Below, in pieces: positions 28,027 to 36,352 of a stretch of 64,000 nt of DNA. Origin of the DNA: Reichenbachiella ulvae (GTDB taxonomy: Bacteria; Bacteroidota; Bacteroidia; Cytophagales; Cyclobacteriaceae). The notes beneath the pieces were generated by a model that was not told the DNA's origin, made no database searches, and was given only the letters and a program-made list of their open reading frames with translations. The stretch spans positions 5,057,501 to 5,121,500 of the forward strand of contig NZ_JAOYOD010000001.1 in the NCBI RefSeq assembly GCF_025833875.1. Reading direction: 5' to 3'. Made by a program: the position numbers and the translations under genes. Position 1 is the stretch's first letter. Every line of letters begins with the position of its first letter.

Positions 28027-29154
28027 ATGATTAAAACGATCCACAACCATTGGTTAGAAGTATTCAATCAAGAGCTCAAGGGTACCAAAATTTTGAAAAT
28101 CATTTCTCCATTTATTAAGGAGAATATGGTGAGTCATCTTTTAAGGAATTTTACTGGAAATCAAGTACAATTAATTACTAGGTATAACCTAAATGATTTT
28201 AGGCTTGGTGTTTCTAGCATAAGAGCATTAAGAAGGCTTCTTGAAGCTGGAGTAGAAATTAAAGGTGTAAAAGGCTTACATAGTAAAATGTACCAATTCG
28301 ATATGAACTCTGTTCTAATAACCTCTGCTAATTTTACCAGTGGTGGTTTTTTTGTTAATAAGGAGTTTGGTGTTCTTACCGATCATGAACATGTTGTCAA
28401 TGAAGCACAATTATATTTTGATGGGTTATGGAAGTTGGATGCCAATTTGTTGACTATTGAAACACTAAATGATTGGTTAGAAACCGTAAAAAAATCTAAA
28501 ACGGATATGCACAAATCTGTTAGAGTTTTAGCAGATTATGGAGCTTCTAGTTTGGAGCAAACTATCAAAGGAAGACGGTATTTTGTAAAGTTTTTCGGAA
28601 AAAATGAACATCGTGAAGATCTTAAATACGAGACGAGAAGAGAAATTGAAAATGGGTGTCCACATTATGCACTTTCCTTTTCGGATAAAAGAGGAAGGCC
28701 GAGGAGATATAGAGACGGAGATGTAGTTTTTATGGCTAAAATGATACATGGTAACGACTATGCCATTTTTGGAAGGGGAATTACTTACGCACATAATGAT
28801 TTAAGAGATGTTGCAGATGAAAAGGATGCGGAGCATGTCGAATGGATAAGTAGTTGGCCAATCTTGGTAAGAGTGCATTCAACAGAGTTTATTGATTCTA
28901 GCATGGAGAATTGTCCAAAATTGAATGATCTAATGAATATTTTAGGGTATGAGAGTTTTCAAAGTACATTGGATAATTATAACCGTAAAAAGGGGAATAT
29001 AATACCAACAATGGCTCTAAGGCAGCAAGCAGATATAAAATTAAGTGAGACGGGAGCTGTTTGGTTAGAAAATATCTTTCAAGAATCAATCAGTACCTGG
29101 GGATGTGTGCCTGATTCTTATATAAAACAGTTTTATCAGGGGATTAAAATATGA
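28027..29154 (+). CDS. Phospholipase D-like nuclease
   Basis: This 375-residue protein has a single HKD motif: His85, Lys87 and Asp92 in LHSKMYQFD, followed by ITSANFTSGGF (about 98-108) and a conserved Glu near 113. This is the PLD nuclease fold. One HKD copy means it must dimerise to form an active site, as in the restriction enzyme BfiI and Nuc. The C-terminal region (about 180-330), with RYRDGDVVFMAK and YAIFGRGI, has a pattern seen in PUA/EVE-like base-reading domains (inference). Its stop overlaps the next gene (ATGA, 29151-29154). Confidence 0.82.
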   Translation: MIKTIHNHWLEVFNQELKGTKILKIISPFIKENMVSHLLRNFTGNQVQLITRYNLNDFRLGVSSIRALRRLLEAGVEIKGVKGLHSKMYQFDMNSVLITSANFTSGGFFVNKEFGVLTDHEHVVNEAQLYFDGLWKLDANLLTIETLNDWLETVKKSKTDMHKSVRVLADYGASSLEQTIKGRRYFVKFFGKNEHREDLKYETRREIENGCPHYALSFSDKRGRPRRYRDGDVVFMAKMIHGNDYAIFGRGITYAHNDLRDVADEKDAEHVEWISSWPILVRVHSTEFIDSSMENCPKLNDLMNILGYESFQSTLDNYNRKKGNIIPTMALRQQADIKLSETGAVWLENIFQESISTWGCVPDSYIKQFYQGIKI

Positions 29155-30062
29155 ATCTTTATAAGCTCAATAAAACCAAATTAGATGAAGTCAAAAACAT
29201 TCCTTTCAAACTCGAAAAGGATATCCAAAACCTTGTGGAAGAAAATCTGCAAACACTTTATGGACTAGACTTCGTTAAAAGTGAATTTCAACTGAATAAC
29301 TTAAGAATAGACACATTAGGTTTTGATCAGCAATTCAATTCCTTTGTAATCATAGAGTATAAAAAGACAAAGACTTTTTCTGTAATTGACCAGGGTTACT
29401 CGTATTTATCTTTAATGCTAAACAATAAGGCTGATTTCATTCTAGAATACCAAGAACAAACCGGAAAAGCACTTAGAAGGGAAGAAATTGACTGGAGTCA
29501 GTCCAGAGTGATCTTTATTTCACCTCAATTCACCACCTATCAAAAGCAGAGCATCGAATTCAAAGATTTGCCTTTCGAGCTTTGGGAGATTAAAAGATAT
29601 TCTAACGATACAATCATACTCAATCAACACAAGTCCTCCAGCAAAGTTAGTATCAACACTATTGAGACTAAAGATGATCGAACAGAACAGGTCAATAAGG
29701 AGATTAAGGTTTATAGCGAGGAGGACCAATTAAAGAAAGGGAATGAGAATATTCAGGAGCTCGCTGCTCAACTCAAAGATCGCATATTGGAACTAGAAGG
29801 TGTTGAGGTCAGCCCTGTCAAGCATTACATTGGATTTAAACTTAATAAGCGGGTTGTTACCGATTTTGATGTTCAAAAAACCAAATTAAAACTCAGAGTA
29901 AATCTAAAACAAGGGACTTTAGACGATCCTAAACTATTTTTCCGAGACGTTTCCAACATAGGCACTTTCGGAGTTGGCGACTATGAGGCAGTGGTTAATC
30001 CAGATACTGATTTAGACTACCTCATGAGCTGCATCAAACAGAGCTATAATTATCATATTTAG
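29151..30062 (+). CDS. PD-(D/E)XK nuclease with DUF5655 C-terminus
   Basis: This 303-residue protein has an N-terminal EndoMS/NucS-like nuclease domain: helix LEKDIQNLVEENLQTL, then Asp54 in RIDTLGFD and Glu69/Lys71 in VIIEYKK, giving the D...E-x-K site. The C-terminal half (about 200-300), including KHYIGFKLNKRVVTDFDV and GVGDYEAVV, matches the DUF5655 domain. It is translated in tight coupling with the PLD gene. The two different nucleases probably act in one complex or pathway, perhaps gated by putAbiC. The gene is convergent to the HIRAN gene 13 bp downstream. Confidence 0.82.
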   Translation: MNLYKLNKTKLDEVKNIPFKLEKDIQNLVEENLQTLYGLDFVKSEFQLNNLRIDTLGFDQQFNSFVIIEYKKTKTFSVIDQGYSYLSLMLNNKADFILEYQEQTGKALRREEIDWSQSRVIFISPQFTTYQKQSIEFKDLPFELWEIKRYSNDTIILNQHKSSSKVSINTIETKDDRTEQVNKEIKVYSEEDQLKKGNENIQELAAQLKDRILELEGVEVSPVKHYIGFKLNKRVVTDFDVQKTKLKLRVNLKQGTLDDPKLFFRDVSNIGTFGVGDYEAVVNPDTDLDYLMSCIKQSYNYHI

Positions 30063-30075
30063 AAAGGCAATTGTT

Positions 30076-30729
30076 TTAAATTTCAATTTTTAAAAAAGCT
30101 CTTTTAATATTTCCATTCTTTTCAAGATGATGGATTGTAACCTTAACTCTTGCCTTAGATCGATGAAATACTCTTGAATGAATAACCTTAACATACCCGA
30201 CTTCTTTTTGACCTTTCATCAATTTAACAGCCATTTCATCTTTTGGATTCTTTGGGTCAAGTTCGTAATTAAGAACATCACCAATGCTTAATTCATCACT
30301 TTTTAATTTCAGATGGCTTAGGCCTGAAATTTCAGAGATAAACAATAAGCCTTTTATTGGATAGAATTCCGCAAGGAACTCAAAGTTGTCGATTGGTAAA
30401 AGACCTTGCGTTTGAGCCAACATGTAATATGGATCAAACCTTCTTGATGAATCTACTTTCCAAAAATCATAAAAGTCAGCAAGGTCATTTCTTTCTGACT
30501 TCATGAGTCTTTGAGAAAACACTTCCAATACATTCGTATTATATTCTTTTTCAATATATGGAAAACCAGTATACGGAGTAAACCCATGCTTTTCAGCAAT
30601 AGCGACATTGTCAGTTATGTATCTGAAACGTGTCCCAGTGGTACTGTTTGTTTTTAATTCACCAACAACAATACGCCTGTCACCGACCCCTTTTCTCCAA
30701 ACCAGAAATATGTTACCGATATCTCTCAA
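30076..30729 (-). CDS. HipA N-domain (HipS-like) plus HIRAN protein
   Basis: This 217-residue protein has two parts. Residues 5-120 (IFLVWRKGVGDRRIVVGEL, TRFRYI, YTGFPYIEKEY, LEVFSQRLMKSER, GLLPIDNFEFLAEF) follow the pattern of the N-terminal subdomain of HipA. The same region exists as the separate antitoxin HipS in HipBST systems. Residues 128-215 (SGLSHLKLKSDELSIGDVLNYELDPKNPKDEMAVKL, VGYV) match the HIRAN domain, which binds the 3' ends of single-stranded DNA. Its start overlaps the stop of the kinase gene by 4 bp. A HipS-like domain joined to a DNA-end sensor is unusual. Confidence 0.78.
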   Translation of the reverse strand: MRDIGNIFLVWRKGVGDRRIVVGELKTNSTTGTRFRYITDNVAIAEKHGFTPYTGFPYIEKEYNTNVLEVFSQRLMKSERNDLADFYDFWKVDSSRRFDPYYMLAQTQGLLPIDNFEFLAEFYPIKGLLFISEISGLSHLKLKSDELSIGDVLNYELDPKNPKDEMAVKLMKGQKEVGYVKVIHSRVFHRSKARVKVTIHHLEKNGNIKRAFLKIEI

Positions 30730-31778
30730 AGTTCTTTTATCTTTTGAATTCTCAAAGTTACGATCTTATACATTAATTCTTTGCGTCTGTTTGATAAGGA
30801 AAACTCACTTTGTTCACGTGGTAAATTATAATCTATATTTTCAATAAGATTTTTGAGTTTGTCAATATTAAAATTTTGAACAATCATATTTTTCACATCA
30901 TTAAACTCACTTATGTAGTTTATTTTAATGAAATTTAATAATTCAAAATGATTTGGTTTATTGCCCTCCTTAATTCTTATTTCAGATTTACCCTTCCTCG
31001 AAATGTAGGCATCCATCATTTGAGGATTACTTAACATTTTATCAATTCTATCATCTGTGTTCTCTCTACCAAGGCTGCAACCACTGTCATATATTGGAGA
31101 AAAAGTTGTTGGAACCAACAGTCCCTTTAAAGCTGGATTTAGATCACTTTTTAAAAGCAATCCAATTAAATATTTTAAAAAACCCCAACTAAGCTTATCT
31201 CTTAACCCTTTAGATTTCTCGATTTTACGATCATATTCTTCCAAAGATTCAGAAAAATTTGTGATAAATGCCCAATTCTCGTGATGCCTATCAGAATTGC
31301 CTATTATAGCATCAAGAAACACCATCTCGATAATTTTTTTATAAGAAGTCGATTTCAATCCGTAAAAATCAAGAGCATTAATAATGAATTCGAATGTATA
31401 CTGGTACTCATCTGTTTTTGGATTGTAGTTTGGTGAAAAACCTCTTAGATAATCAATCCCCTCAGCTAACTTGTTTTTGTCATTGGATATCATACTTTTT
31501 GATAAACATCCTATTTTTTGCTCATCATTTTTGTCATATCCAATATTATAATCTAGAACATGAAAGCCTAACATTTGTCCAATTTTTGAAGAAGCAATCT
31601 CTGACCAGAATTCATTTGGATACTTAAAGCTCCCATCTTTTAACTTTTTAGAGCCCTTAAAAAAATATTGAACTTCTTCAGTTGGGTGAATGTAGATTTT
31701 TTTGCTTCTGGTACCACCAGTGTTTGAATAGGCAATTTTCTCCCAATTAGAGATATCTGTGAAGATAGGATGTTCCAT
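30726..31778 (-). CDS. HipA-like serine/threonine kinase
   Basis: This 350-residue kinase lacks the HipA N-terminal subdomain, which is encoded by the next gene. Residues seen are Lys41 in YFFKGS (ATP-binding), Asp163 and Asn168 in GNSDRHHENW (catalytic loop), and Asp231 in PIYDSG (metal-binding). HipA-type toxins phosphorylate translation factors such as glutamyl- or tryptophanyl-tRNA synthetase and stop growth. No HipB-type HTH gene adjoins it; the nearest Xre gene is 2.4 kb away and regulates other genes by position. The overlap ATGA with the downstream gene implies fixed stoichiometry. CtkA-like kinases are an alternative subfamily. Confidence 0.82.
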   Translation of the reverse strand: MEHPIFTDISNWEKIAYSNTGGTRSKKIYIHPTEEVQYFFKGSKKLKDGSFKYPNEFWSEIASSKIGQMLGFHVLDYNIGYDKNDEQKIGCLSKSMISNDKNKLAEGIDYLRGFSPNYNPKTDEYQYTFEFIINALDFYGLKSTSYKKIIEMVFLDAIIGNSDRHHENWAFITNFSESLEEYDRKIEKSKGLRDKLSWGFLKYLIGLLLKSDLNPALKGLLVPTTFSPIYDSGCSLGRENTDDRIDKMLSNPQMMDAYISRKGKSEIRIKEGNKPNHFELLNFIKINYISEFNDVKNMIVQNFNIDKLKNLIENIDYNLPREQSEFSLSNRRKELMYKIVTLRIQKIKEL

Positions 31779-32114
31779 TTAATATGGCACTTATTTTTAG
31801 CATACAATAATATTGGAATTATCTGTTCTAGATACCTTTTGTATATCAATTGTTTTTTTAACCTTTAATTCGTTGGTTTGGTGATAATATCATTATAGGG
31901 AAAACTGTTTGCGACGACTGATAGATAGAGCCTGTTTTTATTTAATCCGGTGATTTTTTATAAAATGGAATAATGGAGGTGGGAAATTAATAAGAGATAA
32001 ATCCTCGACAATAATTCATACTGTTGCTCTAAGATTCTCCAGAAATGCAGATTTGTTGTTTTTTTAAAAATCGAACTTTAATTTATGTGCTAGCGTTAGT
32101 TTATTTAAAAAGTT
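31779..32114. other. AT-rich intergenic region
   Basis: 336 bp without a convincing ORF between divergent genes. It should hold the promoters of the kinase operon (minus) and of the 73-residue gene (plus). No clear consensus promoter, repeat or hairpin was found. Confidence 0.5.
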
Positions 32115-32336
32115 ATGAGTGTAAAAATGTATAGCAGAGTAAGGGTTCTAAATCCACCTAGTGAAAGAATTGGAACCGTGGTTGGTGTTTTTGATGAGGA
32201 TTATTATATCAATAACAAAGGTGATAATGTTTTGTATGCCTCAAGAGGCGAGTTGAAAGTTCATTTTGATGGGGCACCTGAAGGTGATTTTGTTCCATAT
32301 GCAGAGTCAATGATAGAATTAGTTGATGATCAGTAA
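32115..32336 (+). CDS. Small acidic protein of unknown function (73 aa)
   Basis: This 73-residue protein begins MSVKMYSRVRVLNPPSERIGT. It contains alternating short strands (VRVL, GTVVGVFDEDYY, LKVHF, MIELV), a composition typical of small beta-barrel (SH3/KOW-like) folds. No known domain is recognised. It is transcribed divergently from the kinase operon and convergent with the candidate HEPN gene, so it is not clearly tied to either. Confidence 0.5.
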   Translation: MSVKMYSRVRVLNPPSERIGTVVGVFDEDYYINNKGDNVLYASRGELKVHFDGAPEGDFVPYAESMIELVDDQ

Positions 32337-32426
32337 TGATTTTTTTTATCCTCGATGCTAGTGTAAATTAATTTCTGGTAATGCCATAATCACGACTGGG
32401 TAACCCTATGCTAATTGTTATACGCT

Positions 32427-33701
32427 TTATATTTTTAAATTCAATTTCAGTTTTTCCCTTTCTAGTTCGAATTCATCCCAAGTTAAGTGACTAAACGAAA
32501 TCATATCGTCAATTACTGATTTTGTATATGATTGTAGTTCTTCAAATAGTTTTTTTTGATTCTCTTTAATTGGTATAAGATCTTCTATTCTTTTTCCAAG
32601 ATGAATGATAGATGTCCGCACTCCTAATATTCGGTCTTTTGATCCATCATTTTTTTTCAAGCCTGCAGTCAATTCTTCAAACCTCTGCATTAATTTATGA
32701 TAGTTGGTCTTGTTTGATGTAGCATGAAGACCAATTTTACCTTTTACTATTTGAAACTTTTCGTATTCATAGGGGTTTGCCATGTGCTCAAATAATGTCA
32801 TTATCATACTAAATTTCATTGTTAAGTCATCAGTCTCCAATATGGTGCTATTTAATCTAAGTGCATGCTTAGCGATATTTCCTGTTTCGTTAATCTCGAA
32901 ATTAAGCATGGGGTTAATCTCTATAAAGTCATTATGTATAAGGTCAATACCTAAACTTTTAATAAATGTTTTGACTTCAACTTCCCTAGCCTGAATATGG
33001 GCTACATTTTGTTTTGGAAAATATATCATCGCCGTTGAGTATTTTTCAGCCCAAAGGCCAGTATTTGCTACCATATACTCAGGGTGAAAATATTCTCCAT
33101 GATAATACTTGACTAAATCCATTATCAAATCTGTCTCTTGTGATAGTTTTTTTATTAAACCTTCATCTTGTGTCTGATCCATCGAATTGTAAGAATCATG
33201 GTCTATTAATTTAGTTGTAAATACTATAATAGGATGGGACCTATAGGTATCTACAGAAACTTGTGTAAGTGACGTTACATGATCTCGAAGTGGATTTTTT
33301 GATGCCTTAATATTAATCGTGTTAAATGGAAATTCATCATTTGGATATATACTATATTTTCCTGCATGAATTATATTCTCGCAACGTAATCGAGAAATTG
33401 GCATAATTATTATTTGATAATCTAGGATGTCTTTCTGAAAATTAAATTCTTCACCTCTGGAATACTCTTTAATAACCATCCATCGGAAATTCACTTTAAA
33501 ATCATTAAATATTTCTTTTTCAGGTTTTGTTTCATGTTTAAAGCATAATCCATCTCCTTCAGGAAAGCAGCTTATATAGTATCCCATTGTTTCCATTGCC
33601 TTTATGGCTTTTTCGAGTTCGTATTTGGGATATAGATATGGAGGCATCCAAATTAGGTTTCCATAATGAGTTTCGGTTGCATTTTTTATTACAGCTCTCA
33701 T
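32427..33701 (-). CDS. Large protein with candidate Apea-like HEPN domain
   Basis: This 424-residue protein is of unknown family. Residues 290-400 look like an Apea-like HEPN domain: a helix KFSMIMTLFEHMANP, then YHKLMQRFEEL, and VRTSIIHLG with Arg362 and His367 in the R-x4-H spacing of HEPN RNases, followed by another long helix. The N-terminal 280 residues show no motif I can name. HEPN proteins of this kind are common in defence islands and often cut RNA after phage sensing. The gene is alone, very AT-rich, and has 429 bp of non-coding DNA upstream. Confidence 0.6.
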   Translation of the reverse strand: MRAVIKNATETHYGNLIWMPPYLYPKYELEKAIKAMETMGYYISCFPEGDGLCFKHETKPEKEIFNDFKVNFRWMVIKEYSRGEEFNFQKDILDYQIIIMPISRLRCENIIHAGKYSIYPNDEFPFNTINIKASKNPLRDHVTSLTQVSVDTYRSHPIIVFTTKLIDHDSYNSMDQTQDEGLIKKLSQETDLIMDLVKYYHGEYFHPEYMVANTGLWAEKYSTAMIYFPKQNVAHIQAREVEVKTFIKSLGIDLIHNDFIEINPMLNFEINETGNIAKHALRLNSTILETDDLTMKFSMIMTLFEHMANPYEYEKFQIVKGKIGLHATSNKTNYHKLMQRFEELTAGLKKNDGSKDRILGVRTSIIHLGKRIEDLIPIKENQKKLFEELQSYTKSVIDDMISFSHLTWDEFELEREKLKLNLKI

Positions 33702-34130
33702 TTATTTTCGATTTGTTATCATGCAATGATGAATGGGAATTAAAAAAGGGCTTTTGAATTCAACAATACTACTACAATTTTCAAAAGGAATTAGATGTAT
33801 TGTGTTTTCTGTGTTTCACTTAATATATGCTGGCTGGTAATCCTAGTTCCTTCATTGAAGGATTAGATAAATGGTGAATTTTCTCACATATTTGGCATAG
33901 TATGGTAGATGAGTTCGTGCCTAATTCTTATACTAGATGTTTTTTTAGTTGTTTCTCTCGCGTTCCCATAATGCCATACAACAATTAGATGTCAGCAATG
34001 AATGTTGTTTGCCTTAAAGTAAATGCACTCTTTTGCACTTAATAGACCATTGTTCATAAATACCTCAAGGTTGCAATCATTAGAAACCGGAATTGTATCA
34101 TAATGTAGATTTTTTTTATAACATCACCTC
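33702..34130. other. AT-rich intergenic region
   Basis: 429 bp without a supported gene. A small hairpin TCCTTC-ATT-GAAGGA lies near 33850-33865, and TGCACT is repeated near 34023-34040. It should contain the promoter of the HEPN-candidate gene. Nothing else is seen. Confidence 0.5.
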
Positions 34131-34358
34131 TTAGACTGCAGAAATCGAGTTTTCAACTTTTAATATTATCTCACTTGGATTTATTTCTAATCCTTTGGCC
34201 AGCATAAATAATACTTCAATTGAAGGCACTCTTTTGGCATTTTCAATGCGCCAGATATAAGTGCGATCAAGCCCTGCAAGAAATCCCAACTTCTCCTGAG
34301 AAAGTCCTCTTTCCATTCTTAGGTCTCTTATCACATTGGCAAATTGATCTTTAAGCAT
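34131..34358 (-). CDS. Xre-family transcriptional regulator
   Basis: This 75-residue DNA-binding protein is read from ATG 34358, which has AAAGGG just before it; the longer frame from 34421 would run through the operator palindromes. It is a complete Cro/C1-type helix-turn-helix: FANVIRDLRMERGLSQEKLGFLAGLDRTYIWRIENAKRVPS, then VLFMLAKGLEINPSEI. It is divergent from the 99-residue gene at 34453, and the two palindromes between them (34385-34420) are its likely binding sites. A related palindrome stands before the metallophosphoesterase pair, so it may control both units. Confidence 0.88.
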   Translation of the reverse strand: MLKDQFANVIRDLRMERGLSQEKLGFLAGLDRTYIWRIENAKRVPSIEVLFMLAKGLEINPSEIILKVENSISAV

Positions 34359-34384
34359 TATCCCTTTAGAAAGGAATAAAAGTA

Positions 34385-34420
34385 TGCCAGTTGGCAACTT
34401 ATCACCACTGCCAATTGGCA
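34385..34420. promoter_or_regulatory. Twin palindromic operators between divergent genes
   Basis: TGCCAGTTGGCA (34385-34396) and TGCCAATTGGCA (34409-34420) are 24 bp apart between centres. They lie between the Xre gene and the divergent small gene. The second is a perfect palindrome. They are likely the binding sites of the Xre protein. Confidence 0.65.
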
Positions 34421-34452
34421 ACAGTTGTTTATATTTAAATCAAAAAGAAATT

Positions 34453-34752
34453 ATGACTATTGAGGAACTAAAGAGCAATGAGGAATTGATGTCTTACGTG
34501 AGAGGAAAGTGTATTGCTTTTTCAGATTTTAATAGAGCCCTAGCCAGTGCAATAATAGAAGAAAAGAAGACTTATGACCTATCAAGTATAAACGTTCGAA
34601 TCACTCATTATAACTTTCTAATGAATCATTTTATATCTCAATATGTGCCAAAAGAGCAGGTTTTTGACATAGCTGGGAAGCTGGAAGAATATATGGATGA
34701 AAAACTTGATGCAGAATTTGAGGTAATGAAAAGGCAGCAAAGCGAAGGGTAG
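34453..34752 (+). CDS. Small helical protein of unknown function (99 aa)
   Basis: The start at ATG 34453 gives a 99-residue protein and leaves the operators outside the coding region; the frame is open further upstream. The protein is mostly helical and charged (MTIEELKSNEELMSYV, FNRALASAIIEEKKTYD, EQVFDIAGKLEEYMDEKLDAEFEVMKRQQ). No known domain is recognised. Its divergent placement against the Xre gene suggests that it is controlled by that regulator. Confidence 0.65.
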   Translation: MTIEELKSNEELMSYVRGKCIAFSDFNRALASAIIEEKKTYDLSSINVRITHYNFLMNHFISQYVPKEQVFDIAGKLEEYMDEKLDAEFEVMKRQQSEG

Positions 34753-34767
34753 ATCTGTATATATAAA

Positions 34768-35526
34768 TTAAACCTCTATAACCTTATCCCCTCTAAAACT
34801 ATCTGGGTTATCTCTAAAAACATAGCCTAACATATTAGACACAAATTGAGTGTTTCCAAGTTTGCTATCTCGATTGTAATGATTGTGCCCATAGATCCAA
34901 AAGTCCACATCCCATTTCTGTATTTGATCATCCAACTTTGCAGTATAGTAGTCCTTCATTGCTATCCCTCGTTCATTGAAGCCTTTTGGGAAGGCGTCTG
35001 CAGCCCAACATGGTACAAAGTGACTAGCAACAACTCTAGGTTTGGTTTTAGGCTTTGAGAGCTCTTGGTTGAGCCATTTGACTGCCTCGACATGCAAGTG
35101 ATTGTGATGGGCTATGGTATAATCCTCTGACCCATATTTACAGTTTTTAAAATCGCTTATCATACTTTCAACCAAAGGTTCTGCTTTTGACCAAAGTGTT
35201 GAAAAGAACACTTCAAAATGATCTAATTCAATTCTCTGATGATTGAGATATTTCACATTTGAATACAGCTCTAGATCTAAGTCAAAAGCAGTGGATAGGT
35301 CACCAAAATGATAGAATTCGTGGTTGCCTGGAACAATGTATGTTTGCTCCCAGTGATCAGATACGTATTTCAAAAAGTCATAATGATCATCTGAATGATG
35401 ATTTAAAATTTTAATATCACCAGCTAGAATCAAAATCGGAGCAACTGGTTTGATGGGATAGAGGTTTAGAAAAGCTCGGTTTTCTTCAAACTCGGTGTGT
35501 AGATCAGAGGCAATTTGAATTTTCAT
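34768..35526 (-). CDS. Calcineurin-like metallophosphoesterase, copy 1
   Basis: This 252-residue protein is a two-metal phosphoesterase. It has the motifs SDLH (residues 7-10), GD (LAGDI), GNHEFY, SHFVP and GHNHYN in order, with all metal-binding residues present. Such enzymes hydrolyse phosphomono- or diesters, including nucleotides and nucleic acid ends. It is the second gene of a pair and overlaps the first by 4 bp (ATGA). The two proteins are clearly paralogous along their whole length, so they may form a heterodimer. Substrate is unknown. Confidence 0.88.
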   Translation of the reverse strand: MKIQIASDLHTEFEENRAFLNLYPIKPVAPILILAGDIKILNHHSDDHYDFLKYVSDHWEQTYIVPGNHEFYHFGDLSTAFDLDLELYSNVKYLNHQRIELDHFEVFFSTLWSKAEPLVESMISDFKNCKYGSEDYTIAHHNHLHVEAVKWLNQELSKPKTKPRVVASHFVPCWAADAFPKGFNERGIAMKDYYTAKLDDQIQKWDVDFWIYGHNHYNRDSKLGNTQFVSNMLGYVFRDNPDSFRGDKVIEV

Positions 35527-36296
35527 ATCTCAATGGTTTTAGCAAAGTCAAATCCTTGATGCTCAAGATGGGATACATAGCCAAACTGATTGGATCTAAA
35601 TTTGACCCCCAAGGTATCAACATTCTTGTCCCAGTGGTTGTGACCATAGATCCAGTAGTCTATATCCCACCCATCGATTCTTTCAGACAGTTCCGCTGTA
35701 AAGTATCTTTTAATGATAGGACCTAGGAGTGGATCGGAACTCTTTGGATAGCCATCAGTTTGTGTACAGGGAACAAAATGAGATACCACCACTCTAGGAT
35801 GTGTTTTTTCCTTATTCAGCTCAGTACTGAGCCATTTCACAGCCTTTTGATGAAGCTCATCATGATGCTTATAAGTATAGCGCTCACCAGCATAATTGCA
35901 ATTGCGAAAATCAGGAATGTAATTTTTGATTATTTGATTTCTAACCAATGACCAAAGTGTGGTAAAGTAAAAATCGACTCCTTCGATATGAATTTTTTTA
36001 TGATTGAGGTATCGGACATTGGGATAGATCTTCAGATCAATATCAAATGCCCGAGAGACGTCTTCGTTTGAATACCATTCATGATTTCCAGGGATTATAT
36101 ATACCTGCTTCCAATTTTCTGATAGCCATTTAAAATAGCTGTCTCGCGTTACTTGCCGGTTAACTATGTTATCTATATCCCCTGCTAATATCAAGTATGG
36201 AGCGACTGGTTTTAGGTTTTGAACCTCGGTCAAATAGTAATAATTATTTTCAAACTCTAAGTGAAGGTCACTGGCGTACTGAAATTTCATAAGCAA
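35523..36296 (-). CDS. Calcineurin-like metallophosphoesterase, copy 2
   Basis: This 257-residue paralogue of the downstream gene has SDLH, LAGDID, GNHEWY, SHFVP and GHNHWD. It is the first gene of the operon, and its stop overlaps the start of the next. A perfect inverted repeat (36319-36339) lies 23 bp before the start. Two diverged tandem copies under one promoter point to separate roles or to a heteromer. Nearby relaxase genes end 57 bp upstream on the same strand, so read-through from the mobilization operon is possible. Confidence 0.88.
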   Translation of the reverse strand: MLMKFQYASDLHLEFENNYYYLTEVQNLKPVAPYLILAGDIDNIVNRQVTRDSYFKWLSENWKQVYIIPGNHEWYSNEDVSRAFDIDLKIYPNVRYLNHKKIHIEGVDFYFTTLWSLVRNQIIKNYIPDFRNCNYAGERYTYKHHDELHQKAVKWLSTELNKEKTHPRVVVSHFVPCTQTDGYPKSSDPLLGPIIKRYFTAELSERIDGWDIDYWIYGHNHWDKNVDTLGVKFRSNQFGYVSHLEHQGFDFAKTIEI

Positions 36297-36318
36297 TATT
36301 GTTGGTAATTATTTTTCC

Positions 36319-36339
36319 CCAATTGCCCATGGCAATTGG
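36319..36339. promoter_or_regulatory. Inverted repeat before the phosphoesterase operon
   Basis: CCAATTGCC-CAT-GGCAATTGG is a perfect 9-bp inverted repeat. It shares the words CCAATTG and GGCA with the palindromes at 34385-34420, but the half-sites are arranged differently. It may be a second Xre operator. Confidence 0.5.
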
Positions 36340-36352
36340 CTGTATCCTAAAG

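Noticed and set aside
34359-34452. Longer N-termini of the Xre protein and the divergent 99-residue protein
   Set aside because: Both extensions would be translated through the two operator palindromes and would overlap each other on opposite strands.
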